The notes: generated by a model not told the origin, from the sequence alone. Positions 10,288 through 20,285 are shown, counted from the stretch's first letter. The stretch is 44,869 nt of DNA from Paracoccaceae bacterium (GCA_026995265.1 JALWPC010000534.1:1-44869); one strand, 5' to 3'. Translations and numbers: made by a program.

Positions 10288-10785
10288 TTAACCCGCCTTC
10301 GTCATCCGCTTGATCAGCCCGTTTTTCAGCACAAAATGGTGATAGAGGGCAGCACCGATATGCAAGGCCACAAATGCCAGTAAAACAAATTTGAGCGCCC
10401 AGTGCGCGGTAACGGCCAGTTCATTCTGGCCAAACCATGCCAGCGCGCCGCTGAGCGGCATAAGCAGCAAAGCAAGGTAAAGAATGCCATGGGTGGCGTG
10501 GGCCACCATTTTCATCATGGCGGTTTCTTCTTTTGGCAAGGCCGGAGCCCCTTTGGTAAAGCGCATGAAAACGCGCACCAGCATCAGCACAAAGGTGAGC
10601 AGCCCCGCAAGCACATGGGCGCGCACAACAAGCGGGATGGTTTCGGCTGAAGAGGCGGTGACGCCAACCTCCTGAACCATGGCTTTGATCGTGTCTGAGC
10701 CGACAAATTGCAATAGAATCAACAGGGCAATCGCCCAATGCAGGATTTTTTGAGTGCGGGTATAACCGTCGCTGATGGGGGCCAT
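10288..10785 (-). CDS. cytochrome b/b561 family protein
   Basis: YTRTQKILHWAIALLILLQF...HVLAGLLTFVLMLVRVFMRF...ATHGILYLALLLMPLSGALAWF...FVALHIGAALYHHFV: bacterial cyt b561 pattern with conserved His. Confidence 0.88.
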   Translation of the reverse strand: MAPISDGYTRTQKILHWAIALLILLQFVGSDTIKAMVQEVGVTASSAETIPLVVRAHVLAGLLTFVLMLVRVFMRFTKGAPALPKEETAMMKMVAHATHGILYLALLLMPLSGALAWFGQNELAVTAHWALKFVLLAFVALHIGAALYHHFVLKNGLIKRMTKAG

Positions 10786-10885
10786 GTTGTGTCCTTTTTT
10801 TGCGTTGTGGTTTCGGATACTTACTTTAATACGAAAAAATTACAATATCCGAGGCCAGACCATGCAGGTCGTGGGCGGCAAAATC

Positions 10886-13147
10886 TCAAACTAGATCCAT
10901 CTCTTTCAGGCGTTTCAGGTAGCGGGCCCGCTGTGCTTTTATGCTATAGTCCCTTAACATCAGGGCCTTGCCCCGCGCGGCCCGCGCCTGAGCAGCCTCG
11001 GGGTTGTCCAATATCTGCCGCATGGCATCGGCCAGCGCGTCATGGTCTATTTCCGCCCAAAAGGCATTTTCCAGCGGGTAGATCGGCTCCCCCGGGCGCA
11101 CAAGCCGCTTGCGCCACGGCACCGGAAGCGCGGTTTCGGGCGTGCAGAAATCCTGCGTGCCGGCATAATCGGTGGCGATCACCGGCGTGCCCAGCGCCAT
11201 GGCATAGGCCGGCACATAGCCGAAACCCTCGGCACGGTGCGGCGACACCAGCGCCGTGGCCTCGCGGATAAGCCCGAGATACTCGGCAAAGGGCAGGTGC
11301 TCCTGAAACAGGATAATCCGCCGGTCGCGCGCCATCAGCTTTTTGATGATCGACATTTGCTTTTCGGGGTCGCCCCAGTGGTTTTTCGGCGGCTTGGAGG
11401 TTTTGATCACCAAGCGGGCCGCTGCATCCCCTTCAAACGCCATTTGAAACGCGTGCACCGCCGCCAGCGGGTTTTTGCGCGCCACTGAAGAGTGGAGGTC
11501 AAAGCTCAGCAGAAAAAACCGCTGCCCGGGGGCAAAGCCAAGGCGGGCGAGGTCAAACGGCGCGGGGATAGGCAGGTCAAACCCTTTCCCGACCCACGTT
11601 ACCGGAATATCATAGGCCCGTCGGTAAATGTCCTGCACAAAGCGGGTCGGGGCCCAAACCTCGTCAAGCACCTTGCCCGCCAGCGCGTGGGCCCGGGGCA
11701 GGGTTTCCAGCTCCCATAGCAGAAATCCGATATGGGTGGTGCCCGGCGTATGGGTGCGCAACATCTGCGCCGGAATGGCATCGGCATTGACATGGTGCAG
11801 GCAAAAGCGCCGCTTGGGCGTGATGCCTTTGAGCGCCGCGTCAGACATGCGCTGGTTTTGCCCGAGGCCGGTATCGGCCGCACTGTTACCCGTGGTGAGG
11901 GCCTCGGGCTTTGTGGGGGGCACCGCCAGCCCGGCAAGGGCGGCAAGCAGCGGATAGCTGGCAAAGGCCCGCGCCGCAAACCATGCCTTCAACTCGACAG
12001 CCTCCCACGGCTTTTGCAGCGCCTGCACCCCTGATAACGGCGCATGGGCAAGCACCGCCAGCACGAATTGCAGGCGGGTCAGGCCGCCGGGAAGGGGAGT
12101 GTTGAGCCATGCCGCCACAGGCGGGGCCACGCCCTTTTCCGCGTCGAAAAACCGGGCGTTATTCACGATTTTATGCAGCGCGGCAGCAAGGCCGGCGGGC
12201 GACAGATCAGCGTCAATCTGCTCGGGGGCGCCGCGGTGCAGCGCATGGGCATAAATCTGTGGGGCGCGGGACAGGAACCAGTCTCTATAGGCTTGGGCGC
12301 TGTCTGCCGTGGTCAGCGGGAAACGGTCAAACAGGCGGCGGGCCTGATGGATGTGCAGCATAAAGCCGGACATTTCAACGCCATGAACCGTTGACGGGGC
12401 ATCTCCGAAAGGCGCGGCGGTTATAAACCCGCCTGGCTGGTCGAGCACCGGCAAGCCACCCTCGCCAAAATGCGTCACCACCTCGCACAGGGTTTTGACC
12501 TCGCCATAAAGCGGGTCTTCTGCGGGCAAACGGTTGAAAGCGGCGCGCAGCCAAACGGGCGTAAGCCGCACCTCCCCCCTGGCCCCGTGCCTTACCGCCA
12601 GCTCCAGGCTGGCAAGCTCGGCCTCTTCGGGCGATACGGGCGGCGGCCTGTGCCCCAATATCGGGGCGACCACCGCCTCTGGCGGGTTTTTTTGCCGGGT
12701 CAGCCGCACCGCGCGCGGGCGCAAAAGCTTCATCGCCCCCGCCAGCGCCAAAATAGCGAGGTAGTCCGGCTTCTTCAACGCGCGCGGGCGGAACACCACC
12801 ACAGCGCGGCGCGCCCGCCGGGCAAGGTGCCAGACCAGCCCCAACCGCCGCACGCCCTCCAGCCAACGGGGCCACCACAGCTCTTGCGAGATCTGGCCGA
12901 AATCCAGCCCCTCTGGATAAAGCACCAGTGTATCAAGCCCGCCCAGCAGCCTGCCGCGATCTTCCCGATAGGCCGCCTTGGGCGCAAACCGGAGGTGGTC
13001 AAGGCTATAGGCGGGGTGGGTGGTGGTGCTCGGGCGCACATCCAGACCTGCCGAATCGAGGTGGAAAATCACCTGCCCCGCATGGCGCACGGCCACATTT
13101 CCCTTGGGGGGCAGGGGCGCAATCACGCGAATTGTTTTTGGCTCCAT
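10886..13147 (-). CDS. large glycosyltransferase family protein (GT4-like C-terminal domain)
   Basis: 753 aa; C-terminus LLSFDLHSSVARKNPLAAVHAFQMAF...LVSPHRAEGFGYVPAYAMALGTPVIATDYAGTQDF. Confidence 0.8.
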   Translation of the reverse strand: MEPKTIRVIAPLPPKGNVAVRHAGQVIFHLDSAGLDVRPSTTTHPAYSLDHLRFAPKAAYREDRGRLLGGLDTLVLYPEGLDFGQISQELWWPRWLEGVRRLGLVWHLARRARRAVVVFRPRALKKPDYLAILALAGAMKLLRPRAVRLTRQKNPPEAVVAPILGHRPPPVSPEEAELASLELAVRHGARGEVRLTPVWLRAAFNRLPAEDPLYGEVKTLCEVVTHFGEGGLPVLDQPGGFITAAPFGDAPSTVHGVEMSGFMLHIHQARRLFDRFPLTTADSAQAYRDWFLSRAPQIYAHALHRGAPEQIDADLSPAGLAAALHKIVNNARFFDAEKGVAPPVAAWLNTPLPGGLTRLQFVLAVLAHAPLSGVQALQKPWEAVELKAWFAARAFASYPLLAALAGLAVPPTKPEALTTGNSAADTGLGQNQRMSDAALKGITPKRRFCLHHVNADAIPAQMLRTHTPGTTHIGFLLWELETLPRAHALAGKVLDEVWAPTRFVQDIYRRAYDIPVTWVGKGFDLPIPAPFDLARLGFAPGQRFFLLSFDLHSSVARKNPLAAVHAFQMAFEGDAAARLVIKTSKPPKNHWGDPEKQMSIIKKLMARDRRIILFQEHLPFAEYLGLIREATALVSPHRAEGFGYVPAYAMALGTPVIATDYAGTQDFCTPETALPVPWRKRLVRPGEPIYPLENAFWAEIDHDALADAMRQILDNPEAAQARAARGKALMLRDYSIKAQRARYLKRLKEMDLV

Positions 13148-13209
13148 GGGCTTCCCGGCTGTTCACACCCCGCTCGCGGCGGATTGATCAATCTTTATGC
13201 GAAGCCCCC

Positions 13210-13238
13210 TTCAAAAACCACCCTAAAGGCGCTATATG
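13210..13238 (+). promoter_or_regulatory. candidate sigma70-type promoter for the 6S RNA
   Basis: TTCAAA-17 bp-TATATG, a few bp before the putative 6S 5' end. Confidence 0.45.
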
Positions 13239-13242
13239 TATC

Positions 13243-13410
13243 AACGGCGGGTGCTGGTCGTTGCGTGCAAAGGACCCATCCTAGTGGCCTTAATTCATCG
13301 AAAGGGAGCTGGCTCTGTGACTGGCCGTGGCCTATCTCATCTGGCGCCCACCTGGTTCTCCAGGCTCTCGAGGATCAGACCCCTTCACGAATGCTCCGGG
13401 CCCGCCACCA
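13243..13410 (+). ncRNA. ssrS: candidate 6S RNA
   Basis: Non-coding GC-rich block directly upstream of a 5-FTHF cyclo-ligase, the classical 6S location; terminal stem GGCGGG...CCCGCC and apical GAGCTGG...CCAGGCTC pairing. Boundaries approximate. Confidence 0.6.
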
Positions 13411-13426
13411 AATTCCCGGGGACACC

Positions 13427-13987
13427 ATGAATATCGCCCTTGAAAAACAGGCCGCCCGAAAAGCGGCAATGGCCCGGCGCAAGCGGGCGCACAAGGCGGG
13501 CACCGGCGCGGCGGAAGCTGCCGCGCAACATTTGCTATCATGGCTGAAAACCCGGCCAAAGCTACAGACCATTGCCGGCTATATGCCAATTCATACCGAA
13601 CTGGATATTTTACCCGCCATGCACGCCCTGCACGAAAAAGGCCATGCGCTCTGTGTGCCGGTGATTGTCGGCAAGGCGATGCCGCTGAGATTTGGCGCAT
13701 GGGCACCGGACACCAAAATGACCAAAGGTGCCTTTGGCGCATTGGTGCCAGAGAACCCCAAATGGCTAACCCCCGAACTTCTACTCTGCCCGATGCTGGG
13801 TTTTGACAGTGCCTGCCAGCGCATGGGCTATGGCGGCGGGTTTTATGACCGCACAATCGCCGCGCTTTCACCCGTTCAGGCGATGGGGTTCGCCTATGCC
13901 GGGCAACAGGTGGACCACCTGCCAACCGAACCGACAGATATGCCATTGGACGGCGTCATAACCGAAACCGGTATTTTCTGGCCCTGA
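13427..13987 (+). CDS. 5-formyltetrahydrofolate cyclo-ligase
   Basis: C-terminal part of ORF 12470..13987 from ATG 13427 (MNIALEKQAARKAAMARRKRAH...LLLCPMLGFDSACQRMGYGGGFYDRTIA). Confidence 0.92.
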   Translation: MNIALEKQAARKAAMARRKRAHKAGTGAAEAAAQHLLSWLKTRPKLQTIAGYMPIHTELDILPAMHALHEKGHALCVPVIVGKAMPLRFGAWAPDTKMTKGAFGALVPENPKWLTPELLLCPMLGFDSACQRMGYGGGFYDRTIAALSPVQAMGFAYAGQQVDHLPTEPTDMPLDGVITETGIFWP

Positions 13988-14099
13988 AGCCCCTAAACGG
14001 CCGTGCCCGATAGCACAAACCGCCCGCATTCCGGTCTTCCCCGCTCCTTTCTGCAGACCAGATCACTCTACCCAAACGCGCGGCATATACGGTTTTCCA

Positions 14100-14129
14100 T
14101 ATAACTACATTCCTAGGTATGTAGTTATA
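14100..14129. repeat. 30-bp near-perfect palindrome in an AT-rich convergent intergenic region
   Basis: TATAACTACATTCCTAGGTATGTAGTTATA; 14 of 15 arm positions pair. Confidence 0.8.
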
Positions 14130-14243
14130 AGTCGAAACATTATTATGGCGTTATAACAATGCGTTATATGAATATTTTTCGATGAATGGAAAGAAAACCG
14201 CAGAGGGATTCACTGCAGATCAGGCGGCCAATTCGTGGCGCAT

Positions 14244-14432
14244 CTAGCCCTTGATTGCGCGCGCCCGCATGGCGGCAGCCCGCAGCTCCTCAGCAATTTC
14301 CTCGGCCTCGTCAGGGTCGAAATCCAGCGGAATTTCAATGTTTTCCCCTTCGATAAACAGCCGCACCATGCCTTGGTCCGTCGGCCCGATTTGCAAATTC
14401 GCCGCAATATCACTCTGCTTATTAATGCCCAT
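14244..14432 (-). CDS. small acidic protein, DUF6324-like
   Basis: MGINKQSDIAANLQIGPTDQGMVRLFIEGENIEIPLDFDPDEAEEIAEELRAAAMRARAIKG; resembles a short Rhodobacterales family by recall. Confidence 0.7.
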   Translation of the reverse strand: MGINKQSDIAANLQIGPTDQGMVRLFIEGENIEIPLDFDPDEAEEIAEELRAAAMRARAIKG

Positions 14433-14536
14433 AGCGCGCCCTTTCCCTTTGCCCATGGCCTAGCGCCGAATTTGCCCCTTGGCAAGCATCTTTGGGCTTG
14501 CAATCCAATCATCACAGATGTAATTCACCCCACAGT

Positions 14537-14613
14537 GCCGGCGTAGCTCAGTTGGTTAGAGCGCTTGATTGTGGATCAAGAGGCCCCTCGTTCGAATCGA
14601 GGCGCTGGTACCA
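14537..14613 (+). tRNA. tRNA-His (anticodon GTG)
   Basis: GCCGGCGTAGCTCAGTTGGTTAGAGCGCTTGATTGTGGATCAAGAGGCCCCTCGTTCGAATCGAGGCGCTGGTACCA folds as a cloverleaf with encoded CCA; GTG at 14571-14573. Confidence 0.95.
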
Positions 14614-14750
14614 TTCCCACCACAATTCGGCGGGTTCATCGGAGCCACTGTTTTTCCCTGCACTAACAGTTGCAATCTACGCCGGAGAATGGGTAGAATC
14701 ATCGGCACTATGGCAGGATATTCAACCTCGGAAGCAAACCAGGCCCTGGC

Positions 14751-14767
14751 GGGCGCTTTAAGCGCCC
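14751..14767 (+). terminator. hairpin downstream of tRNA-His
   Basis: GGGCGC-TTTAA-GCGCCC followed by a C/T-rich tract. Confidence 0.5.
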
Positions 14768-14795
14768 CTTTGCCTTTGCAATATCTCTGCGGTCG

Positions 14796-15611
14796 ATGAT
14801 GCTGGATACCCCCGAAAATGCAAAGGCTATGCAGCGCGCCAAGGGGCGGGCCGAGGTGGGCTTTGCGGCGCGCGGGCTCACGCGGCTTTACCAAAGCGGA
14901 TGCTGTAAAGTGCGGCTGCCAAAGGGTGGCTATCCCACGCCCGGGGCGGTGTTTATCAACACCTCGGGCGGGGTCACCTCGGGGGATCGACTGCACTATG
15001 TGGCAGAGGTCGGGGCGGAAGCCGCGCTCGATGTAACCACCCAGGCGGCCGAGCGTATTTACCGCGCCAACGGGGGATCGGCCCATATTTCCAACAGCCT
15101 TACTCTGGGGGAAAACAGCCGTCTGGACTGGTTGCCACAGGAAACCATTTTGTTTGAGGGGGCCGCTCTGAAGCGCCAACTCGACATCGAAATGGGCGAA
15201 AGCGCCTCCTTGTTGGCGCTCGAAACCGTGGTGCTTGGCCGCAGGGCGATGGGCGAAACCCTGCAATTGGTCGCGCTCTCTGACCATTGGCGCATCCGCC
15301 GTGGCGGGCGCCTGGCCTATGCCGACGCTTTGCGCTTTAACGCGCCCACTTTGCAAACCCGAAGCGCCGCCACCCTTGGCGGCCACCGCGCGCTGGCGAC
15401 CCTGCTTTACGTTGCTCCCGATGCCGAGGCGCGCCTGAGCCAGGCCCGCAGCCTGCTCCCCTTCCCCGGGGTCGAGGCCGCTGCCTCTGCCTGGAACGGG
15501 CTGCTCACCCTGCGCTTTCTCGCCCCCGACGCCCAGCCCCTGCGCGCGGCGCTTATTTCGTTTTTAACCCGGTTTCGCGGGCGGCCCCTCCCCCGCGTCT
15601 GGCAGATGTAA
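14796..15611 (+). CDS. ureD: urease accessory protein UreD
   Basis: [18 protein letters not shown]...[34 protein letters not shown]. Confidence 0.92.
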   Translation: MMLDTPENAKAMQRAKGRAEVGFAARGLTRLYQSGCCKVRLPKGGYPTPGAVFINTSGGVTSGDRLHYVAEVGAEAALDVTTQAAERIYRANGGSAHISNSLTLGENSRLDWLPQETILFEGAALKRQLDIEMGESASLLALETVVLGRRAMGETLQLVALSDHWRIRRGGRLAYADALRFNAPTLQTRSAATLGGHRALATLLYVAPDAEARLSQARSLLPFPGVEAAASAWNGLLTLRFLAPDAQPLRAALISFLTRFRGRPLPRVWQM

Positions 15612-15621
15612 AGGCACATTC

Positions 15622-15924
15622 ATGAACCTGACCCCAAGAGAAAAAGACAAACTTATGGTGAGCCTCGCCGCCATGGTCGCCCGTGGGCGGCTGGCGCGCG
15701 GCGTAAAACTCAACCACCCCGAGGCGATTGCGCTGATCACGGACTTTGTGGTGGAAGGCGCGCGCGACGGCCGCCCGGTGGCCGACCTGATGCAGGCGGG
15801 GGCCGAGGTGCTTACCCGCGAACAATGTATGGAAGGCATACCCGAGATGATAACCGACGTGCAGGTGGAAGCCACCTTTCCCGATGGCACCAAGCTGGTG
15901 ACCGTTCACCACCCGATCCGATGA
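15622..15924 (+). CDS. ureA: urease subunit gamma
   Basis: [57 protein letters not shown]. Confidence 0.97.
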   Translation: MNLTPREKDKLMVSLAAMVARGRLARGVKLNHPEAIALITDFVVEGARDGRPVADLMQAGAEVLTREQCMEGIPEMITDVQVEATFPDGTKLVTVHHPIR

Positions 15925-16466
15925 GCACCCTGCCCCAAGCCTATGCCTTCGCCGCACGTGCCCATACGGGTCAATTCCGTAAGGGCGCGGGGCAAGTGCC
16001 CTATATCAACCACCCCTGCGCCGTGGCGGCGCTGGTGGATAAGGCGGGCGGGAGTGAGGCCGCGATTGTGGCCGCTGTGCTGCATGATGTGGTGGAGGAT
16101 ACGCCGGTGACGCTGGCCGAGATTGAGGCTACGTTCGGGGCGGAGGTTGCGGGCCTCGTGGAGGCGCTGACGGACACGCCGGAGATGGAGGCCATGCCGA
16201 ATGCGGCGCGCAAAGCCCTGCAAGCCGAGAAGATCGCCCGCGCGCCAGAGGGCGCCAAGCTGGTGAAGCTCGCAGACCAAACCAACAACCTGCAAGACCT
16301 CTGCGGGGTGTTTGGCGATAAACCCGTGGCCGTGCGCAAGACCTACCTTGCGGGGGCCAGCGCCATAGCGGCACAATGCGCGGGGCTGTCGGGCTTTCTG
16401 GACGAGGCTTTTGCCGAGGCCGCCCGCGCCCTGCAAACCATGATAGACAAAGAGGAACAGATATGA
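15921..16466 (+). CDS. HD-domain protein, SpoT/MESH1-like small alarmone hydrolase family
   Basis: ATG 15921 overlaps the ureA stop (ATGA). [41 protein letters not shown] match RelA/SpoT HD-domain motifs. Confidence 0.85.
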   Translation: MSTLPQAYAFAARAHTGQFRKGAGQVPYINHPCAVAALVDKAGGSEAAIVAAVLHDVVEDTPVTLAEIEATFGAEVAGLVEALTDTPEMEAMPNAARKALQAEKIARAPEGAKLVKLADQTNNLQDLCGVFGDKPVAVRKTYLAGASAIAAQCAGLSGFLDEAFAEAARALQTMIDKEEQI

Positions 16467-16768
16467 TCCCCGGAGAGATTTTCCCTGCTGAGGGTAGCAT
16501 TGCCTTGAATGCGGGCCGCGCGGCGCAGGTGCTGATGGTCGCCAATACCGGCGACCGCCCCGTGCAGGTGGGCAGCCACTACCACTTTGCCGAGACCAAC
16601 CCTGCGCTGGAATTTGACCGCGCAGCGGCCCACGGGATGCGCCTGGACATCCCCGCCGGCACCGCTGTGCGCTTTGAGCCGGGGCAGCGGCGGGAGGTGT
16701 CGCTGGTGGAGATCGGCGGCGGGCGGAAGGTGTTTGGGTTTAACGGGCAGGTGATGGGGGGATTATGA
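16463..16768 (+). CDS. ureB: urease subunit beta
   Basis: [19 protein letters not shown]...[43 protein letters not shown] 16463 overlaps the HD gene stop. Confidence 0.97.
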   Translation: MIPGEIFPAEGSIALNAGRAAQVLMVANTGDRPVQVGSHYHFAETNPALEFDRAAAHGMRLDIPAGTAVRFEPGQRREVSLVEIGGGRKVFGFNGQVMGGL

Positions 16769-16807
16769 GAGTTTGTTCATTGCCCCACCACAGCGCCCCC
16801 CTCCTAA

Positions 16808-16831
16808 CCTCCCCCCGCAAGCGAGGGGAGG
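16808..16831. repeat. short inverted repeat between ureB and ureC
   Basis: CCTCCCC-ccgcaagcga-GGGGAGG. Confidence 0.55.
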
Positions 16832-16892
16832 GACGCGCCTAGCTCGAACGTTTCGCTCCTCACTCAATACATTCAATTCATAGGACCACCCC

Positions 16893-18605
16893 ATGCCCCA
16901 CCACATCCCCCGCCCTGACTATGCCGCCATGTATGGCCCCACCACCGGAGACCGTATCCGCCTTGCCGATACCGACCTGATTATCGAGGTCGAGCGGGAC
17001 CTCACCACCTACGGCGAGGAGGTGAAATTCGGCGGGGGGAAGGTGATCCGTGACGGGATGGGGCAGTCGCAGGCCACGCGGGCCGAGGGGGCGGTGGATA
17101 CGGTGATCACCAATGCGCTGATTGTCGACCATGCGGGGATTTACAAGGCGGATGTCGGCCTGAAGGACGGGCGGATTGCGCGCATAGGCAAGGCGGGGAA
17201 CCCGGATACCCAGCCGAATGTGGACATCATTATCGGGCCTGGGACCGAGATTATCGCGGGCGAGGGGCGGATTTTGACGGCGGGGGGCTTTGACAGCCAC
17301 ATCCACTTCATCTGCCCGCAGCAGATCGAGGACGCGCTGCACTCGGGCCTCACCACCATGCTGGGCGGCGGCACGGGGCCGGCCCATGGCACCCTCGCAA
17401 CTACCTGCACCCCGGGGCCGTGGCATATCGGGCGGATGCTGCAAGCGGCGGACGCCTTCCCGATGAACCTCGCCTTTGCGGGCAAGGGGAATGCCTCGCT
17501 GCCCGCCGCGCTGGAGGAGCAGGTGCAGGCGGGGGCCTGTGCGCTGAAGCTGCACGAGGATTGGGGGACGACTCCGGCGGCGATTGACAACTGCCTGAGC
17601 GTGTCCGACGCTTGGGACGTTCAGGTGATGATCCACACCGATACCATCAACGAAAGCGGCTTTTTCGAGCACACCCGCAACGCGCTCAAGGGCCGCACCA
17701 TCCATGCCTTCCATACCGAGGGCGCGGGCGGCGGCCACGCACCGGACATCATCCGCATGTGCGGCGAGGATAACGTGATTCCCGCCTCCACCAACCCCAC
17801 CATGCCCTATACGGTCAACACGCTGGAGGAGCATCTGGATATGCTGATGGTCTGCCACCACCTCGATGCCGGCATCCCGGAAGACATCGCTTTTGCCGAA
17901 AGCCGGATCCGCCGCGAGACGATTGCCGCCGAGGATATTTTGCATGATATAGGCGCGTTCAGCATCATCGCCAGTGATTCACAGGCCATGGGGCGGGTGG
18001 GCGAGGTGATCATCCGCACGTGGCAAACGGCGGATAAGATGAAAAAACAGCGCGGGCGGTTGCCCGAGGAGGTGGGCGATAACGACAACCTTCGCGTGCG
18101 GCGCTATATTGCGAAATACACGATCAATCCGGCGATTGCGCAGGGGATGTCCAGGCATATCGGCAGCATTTCTGAAGGCAAACGCGCTGATCTGGTGTTC
18201 TGGAACCCTGCGTTTTTTGGCGTGAAACCGGAGATGGTGCTGCTGGGCGGCAGCATCGTAATGGCGCAAATGGGCGACCCGAATGCCAGCATCCCCACCC
18301 CGCAGCCGGTCTATTCCCGCCCGATGTTTGGCGCCTTCGGGCGCAACGTGGAGCACAGCGCGGTGGTGTTTACCAGCGCAGCGGCACAAGCCGATGGCAT
18401 TGCTGAAAAGCTGGGGCTGGCCAAGCAAACCGTGGCGGTGGAGAACACGCGCGGGGGCATTGGCAAGGCAGCCATGGTGCTGAATGATGCCACGCCGGAA
18501 ATCGAGGTGGACCCCGAAACCTACGAAGTGCGCGCCGACGGGGAGTTGCTGACCTGTGAGCCTGCCGAGGTGCTGCCCATGGCGCAGCGGTATTTTATGT
18601 TTTAG
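16893..18605 (+). CDS. ureC: urease subunit alpha
   Basis: [58 protein letters not shown] (carbamylated Lys region); VCHHLD. Confidence 0.98.
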   Translation: MPHHIPRPDYAAMYGPTTGDRIRLADTDLIIEVERDLTTYGEEVKFGGGKVIRDGMGQSQATRAEGAVDTVITNALIVDHAGIYKADVGLKDGRIARIGKAGNPDTQPNVDIIIGPGTEIIAGEGRILTAGGFDSHIHFICPQQIEDALHSGLTTMLGGGTGPAHGTLATTCTPGPWHIGRMLQAADAFPMNLAFAGKGNASLPAALEEQVQAGACALKLHEDWGTTPAAIDNCLSVSDAWDVQVMIHTDTINESGFFEHTRNALKGRTIHAFHTEGAGGGHAPDIIRMCGEDNVIPASTNPTMPYTVNTLEEHLDMLMVCHHLDAGIPEDIAFAESRIRRETIAAEDILHDIGAFSIIASDSQAMGRVGEVIIRTWQTADKMKKQRGRLPEEVGDNDNLRVRRYIAKYTINPAIAQGMSRHIGSISEGKRADLVFWNPAFFGVKPEMVLLGGSIVMAQMGDPNASIPTPQPVYSRPMFGAFGRNVEHSAVVFTSAAAQADGIAEKLGLAKQTVAVENTRGGIGKAAMVLNDATPEIEVDPETYEVRADGELLTCEPAEVLPMAQRYFMF

Positions 18606-18614
18606 GAAGGCCCT

Positions 18615-19049
18615 ATGATCCGCGCCATCTCCGTCACACATTCCCATAGCTCCGAAAACACCGTCACCCTCAGCTATGACGACCGTTTCCTGCGCCGCAA
18701 GCTGCTGACCTCGGACCAAGGCGAGTCCTTCCTTGTGGACCTGCCCGAAACCGTGTCGCTCAACCATGGCGATGCTTTCAAGCTCGAAGATGGCCGCTTG
18801 GTTGGCGTCAGGCCCGCACAGGAGGACCTGCTGGAAATCAAAGGCGACCTCACCCGCCTTGCGTGGCATATCGGCAACCGCCACACCCCCTGCCAGATAG
18901 AGCCGCACCGGCTGCTGGTTCAGCGCGAGCATGTAATGCGTGATATGCTGGAAAAGCTCGGGGCGGAGCTGCGAGAGGTGACCGAGGCCTTCACCCCCGA
19001 GGGCGGGGCGTATGGGCATGGGCGCACCCATGGGCACAGCCATGGATAG
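18615..19049 (+). CDS. ureE: urease accessory protein UreE
   Basis: UreE-like with His-rich C-terminus [14 protein letters not shown]. Confidence 0.92.
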   Translation: MIRAISVTHSHSSENTVTLSYDDRFLRRKLLTSDQGESFLVDLPETVSLNHGDAFKLEDGRLVGVRPAQEDLLEIKGDLTRLAWHIGNRHTPCQIEPHRLLVQREHVMRDMLEKLGAELREVTEAFTPEGGAYGHGRTHGHSHG

Positions 19050-19677
19050 CGCCGCGCTGCATAAGCTCACCCAGTGGCTTTCACCCACCTATCCGGTGGG
19101 GGCGTTCAGCTATTCGCACGGGCTGGAATGGGCGATTTCAGCGGGGGACATTGCGGATGCCGCCACGCTTGAGGCATGGCTGCGAGACATCCTGACCCTT
19201 GGTAGCGGGCGCAATGACGCCATTCTGCTGGCCCATGCCTACCGCACCGATAGCCCCGCCGAAATCGCAGAGTTGGCAACGGCTTTGAACCCAAGTGCCG
19301 AGCGGCTGCTGGAAACAGAGGCCCAAGGGGCGGCGTTTGCCAAAACCACCCGCGCCATCTGGCCGGATGACCTGCCCGATATGCCCTACCCCGTGGCCGT
19401 CGGCACGGCGGCGCGCCAGCACGGGTTGCCGCTCGCAGAAACGCTCTCGCTTTACCTGCACGCCTTTGCCGCCAACCTTGTCTCTGCCGCCGTCCGCTTT
19501 TTGCCACTCGGGCAAACCGAAGGGCAGGCCGTGCTATGCGCCCTGTTTCCGACCATCGACACTATTGCAACCGAAGCCCTGACCGCCACGCTGGATGATC
19601 TCGGCGGCTGCGCCTTTCGCGCCGACATGGCCTCCATGCATCACGAGACCCTCAAAACAAGGATTTTTCGCTCATGA
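19042..19677 (+). CDS. ureF: urease accessory protein UreF
   Basis: [24 protein letters not shown]; start assigned to ATG 19042 (MDSAALHKL). Confidence 0.93.
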   Translation: MDSAALHKLTQWLSPTYPVGAFSYSHGLEWAISAGDIADAATLEAWLRDILTLGSGRNDAILLAHAYRTDSPAEIAELATALNPSAERLLETEAQGAAFAKTTRAIWPDDLPDMPYPVAVGTAARQHGLPLAETLSLYLHAFAANLVSAAVRFLPLGQTEGQAVLCALFPTIDTIATEALTATLDDLGGCAFRADMASMHHETLKTRIFRS

Positions 19678-20285
19678 CCTCCCCGAACGGCCCCCTGCGC
19701 GTGGGCATTGGCGGCCCTGTGGGCGCCGGAAAAACCTCGCTCACCGAGGCGCTGTGCAAAGCCATGCGGGATGACTACTCGCTCGCGGTGATCACCAATG
19801 ATATTTACACAAGCGAAGATGCGGAATACCTGATGCGGGCGCAGGCCCTGCCGCTGGCGCGTATCATGGGGGTCGAAACCGGCGGTTGCCCACACACGGC
19901 CATCCGCGAAGATGCATCGATCAACCTCGCCGCCATTGACCAGCTCACCCAAAAATTCCCTGATCTGGACGTGATTTTTATCGAAAGCGGCGGCGATAAC
20001 CTCTCGGCGACCTTCTCGCCCGAGCTGGCCGACCTGACGATTTATGTGATCGACGTGGCCGCCGGCGAGGAAATTCCGCGCAAGGGTGGCCCCGCCATTA
20101 CCCGCTCCGATCTGCTGGTGATCAACAAAACCGACCTCGCCCCCCATGTGGGCGCGTCGCTTGAGGTTATGGCGCGCGACAGCGAGCGCATGCGCCGGAG
20201 CAAACCCTTTGTGTTTTGCCAGGTGAAGGCGGGCAAGGGCACCGATACGGTTGTGGATTTCATCAAAAAACACGGGGGGCTGTAA
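19674..20285 (+). CDS. ureG: urease accessory GTPase UreG
   Basis: [48 protein letters not shown]...[19 protein letters not shown]. Confidence 0.98.
   Translation: MTSPNGPLRVGIGGPVGAGKTSLTEALCKAMRDDYSLAVITNDIYTSEDAEYLMRAQALPLARIMGVETGGCPHTAIREDASINLAAIDQLTQKFPDLDVIFIESGGDNLSATFSPELADLTIYVIDVAAGEEIPRKGGPAITRSDLLVINKTDLAPHVGASLEVMARDSERMRRSKPFVFCQVKAGKGTDTVVDFIKKHGGL

Noticed and set aside
12470-13426. N-terminal extension of the 5-FTHF cyclo-ligase ORF
   Set aside because: Overlaps the glycosyltransferase and putative 6S RNA; real homology starts at ATG 13427.
14182-14247. 21-codon ORF MNGKKTAEGFTADQAANSWRI
   Set aside because: Too short, no ribosome-binding site visible, overlaps the end of the DUF6324-like gene; kept only as a curiosity.
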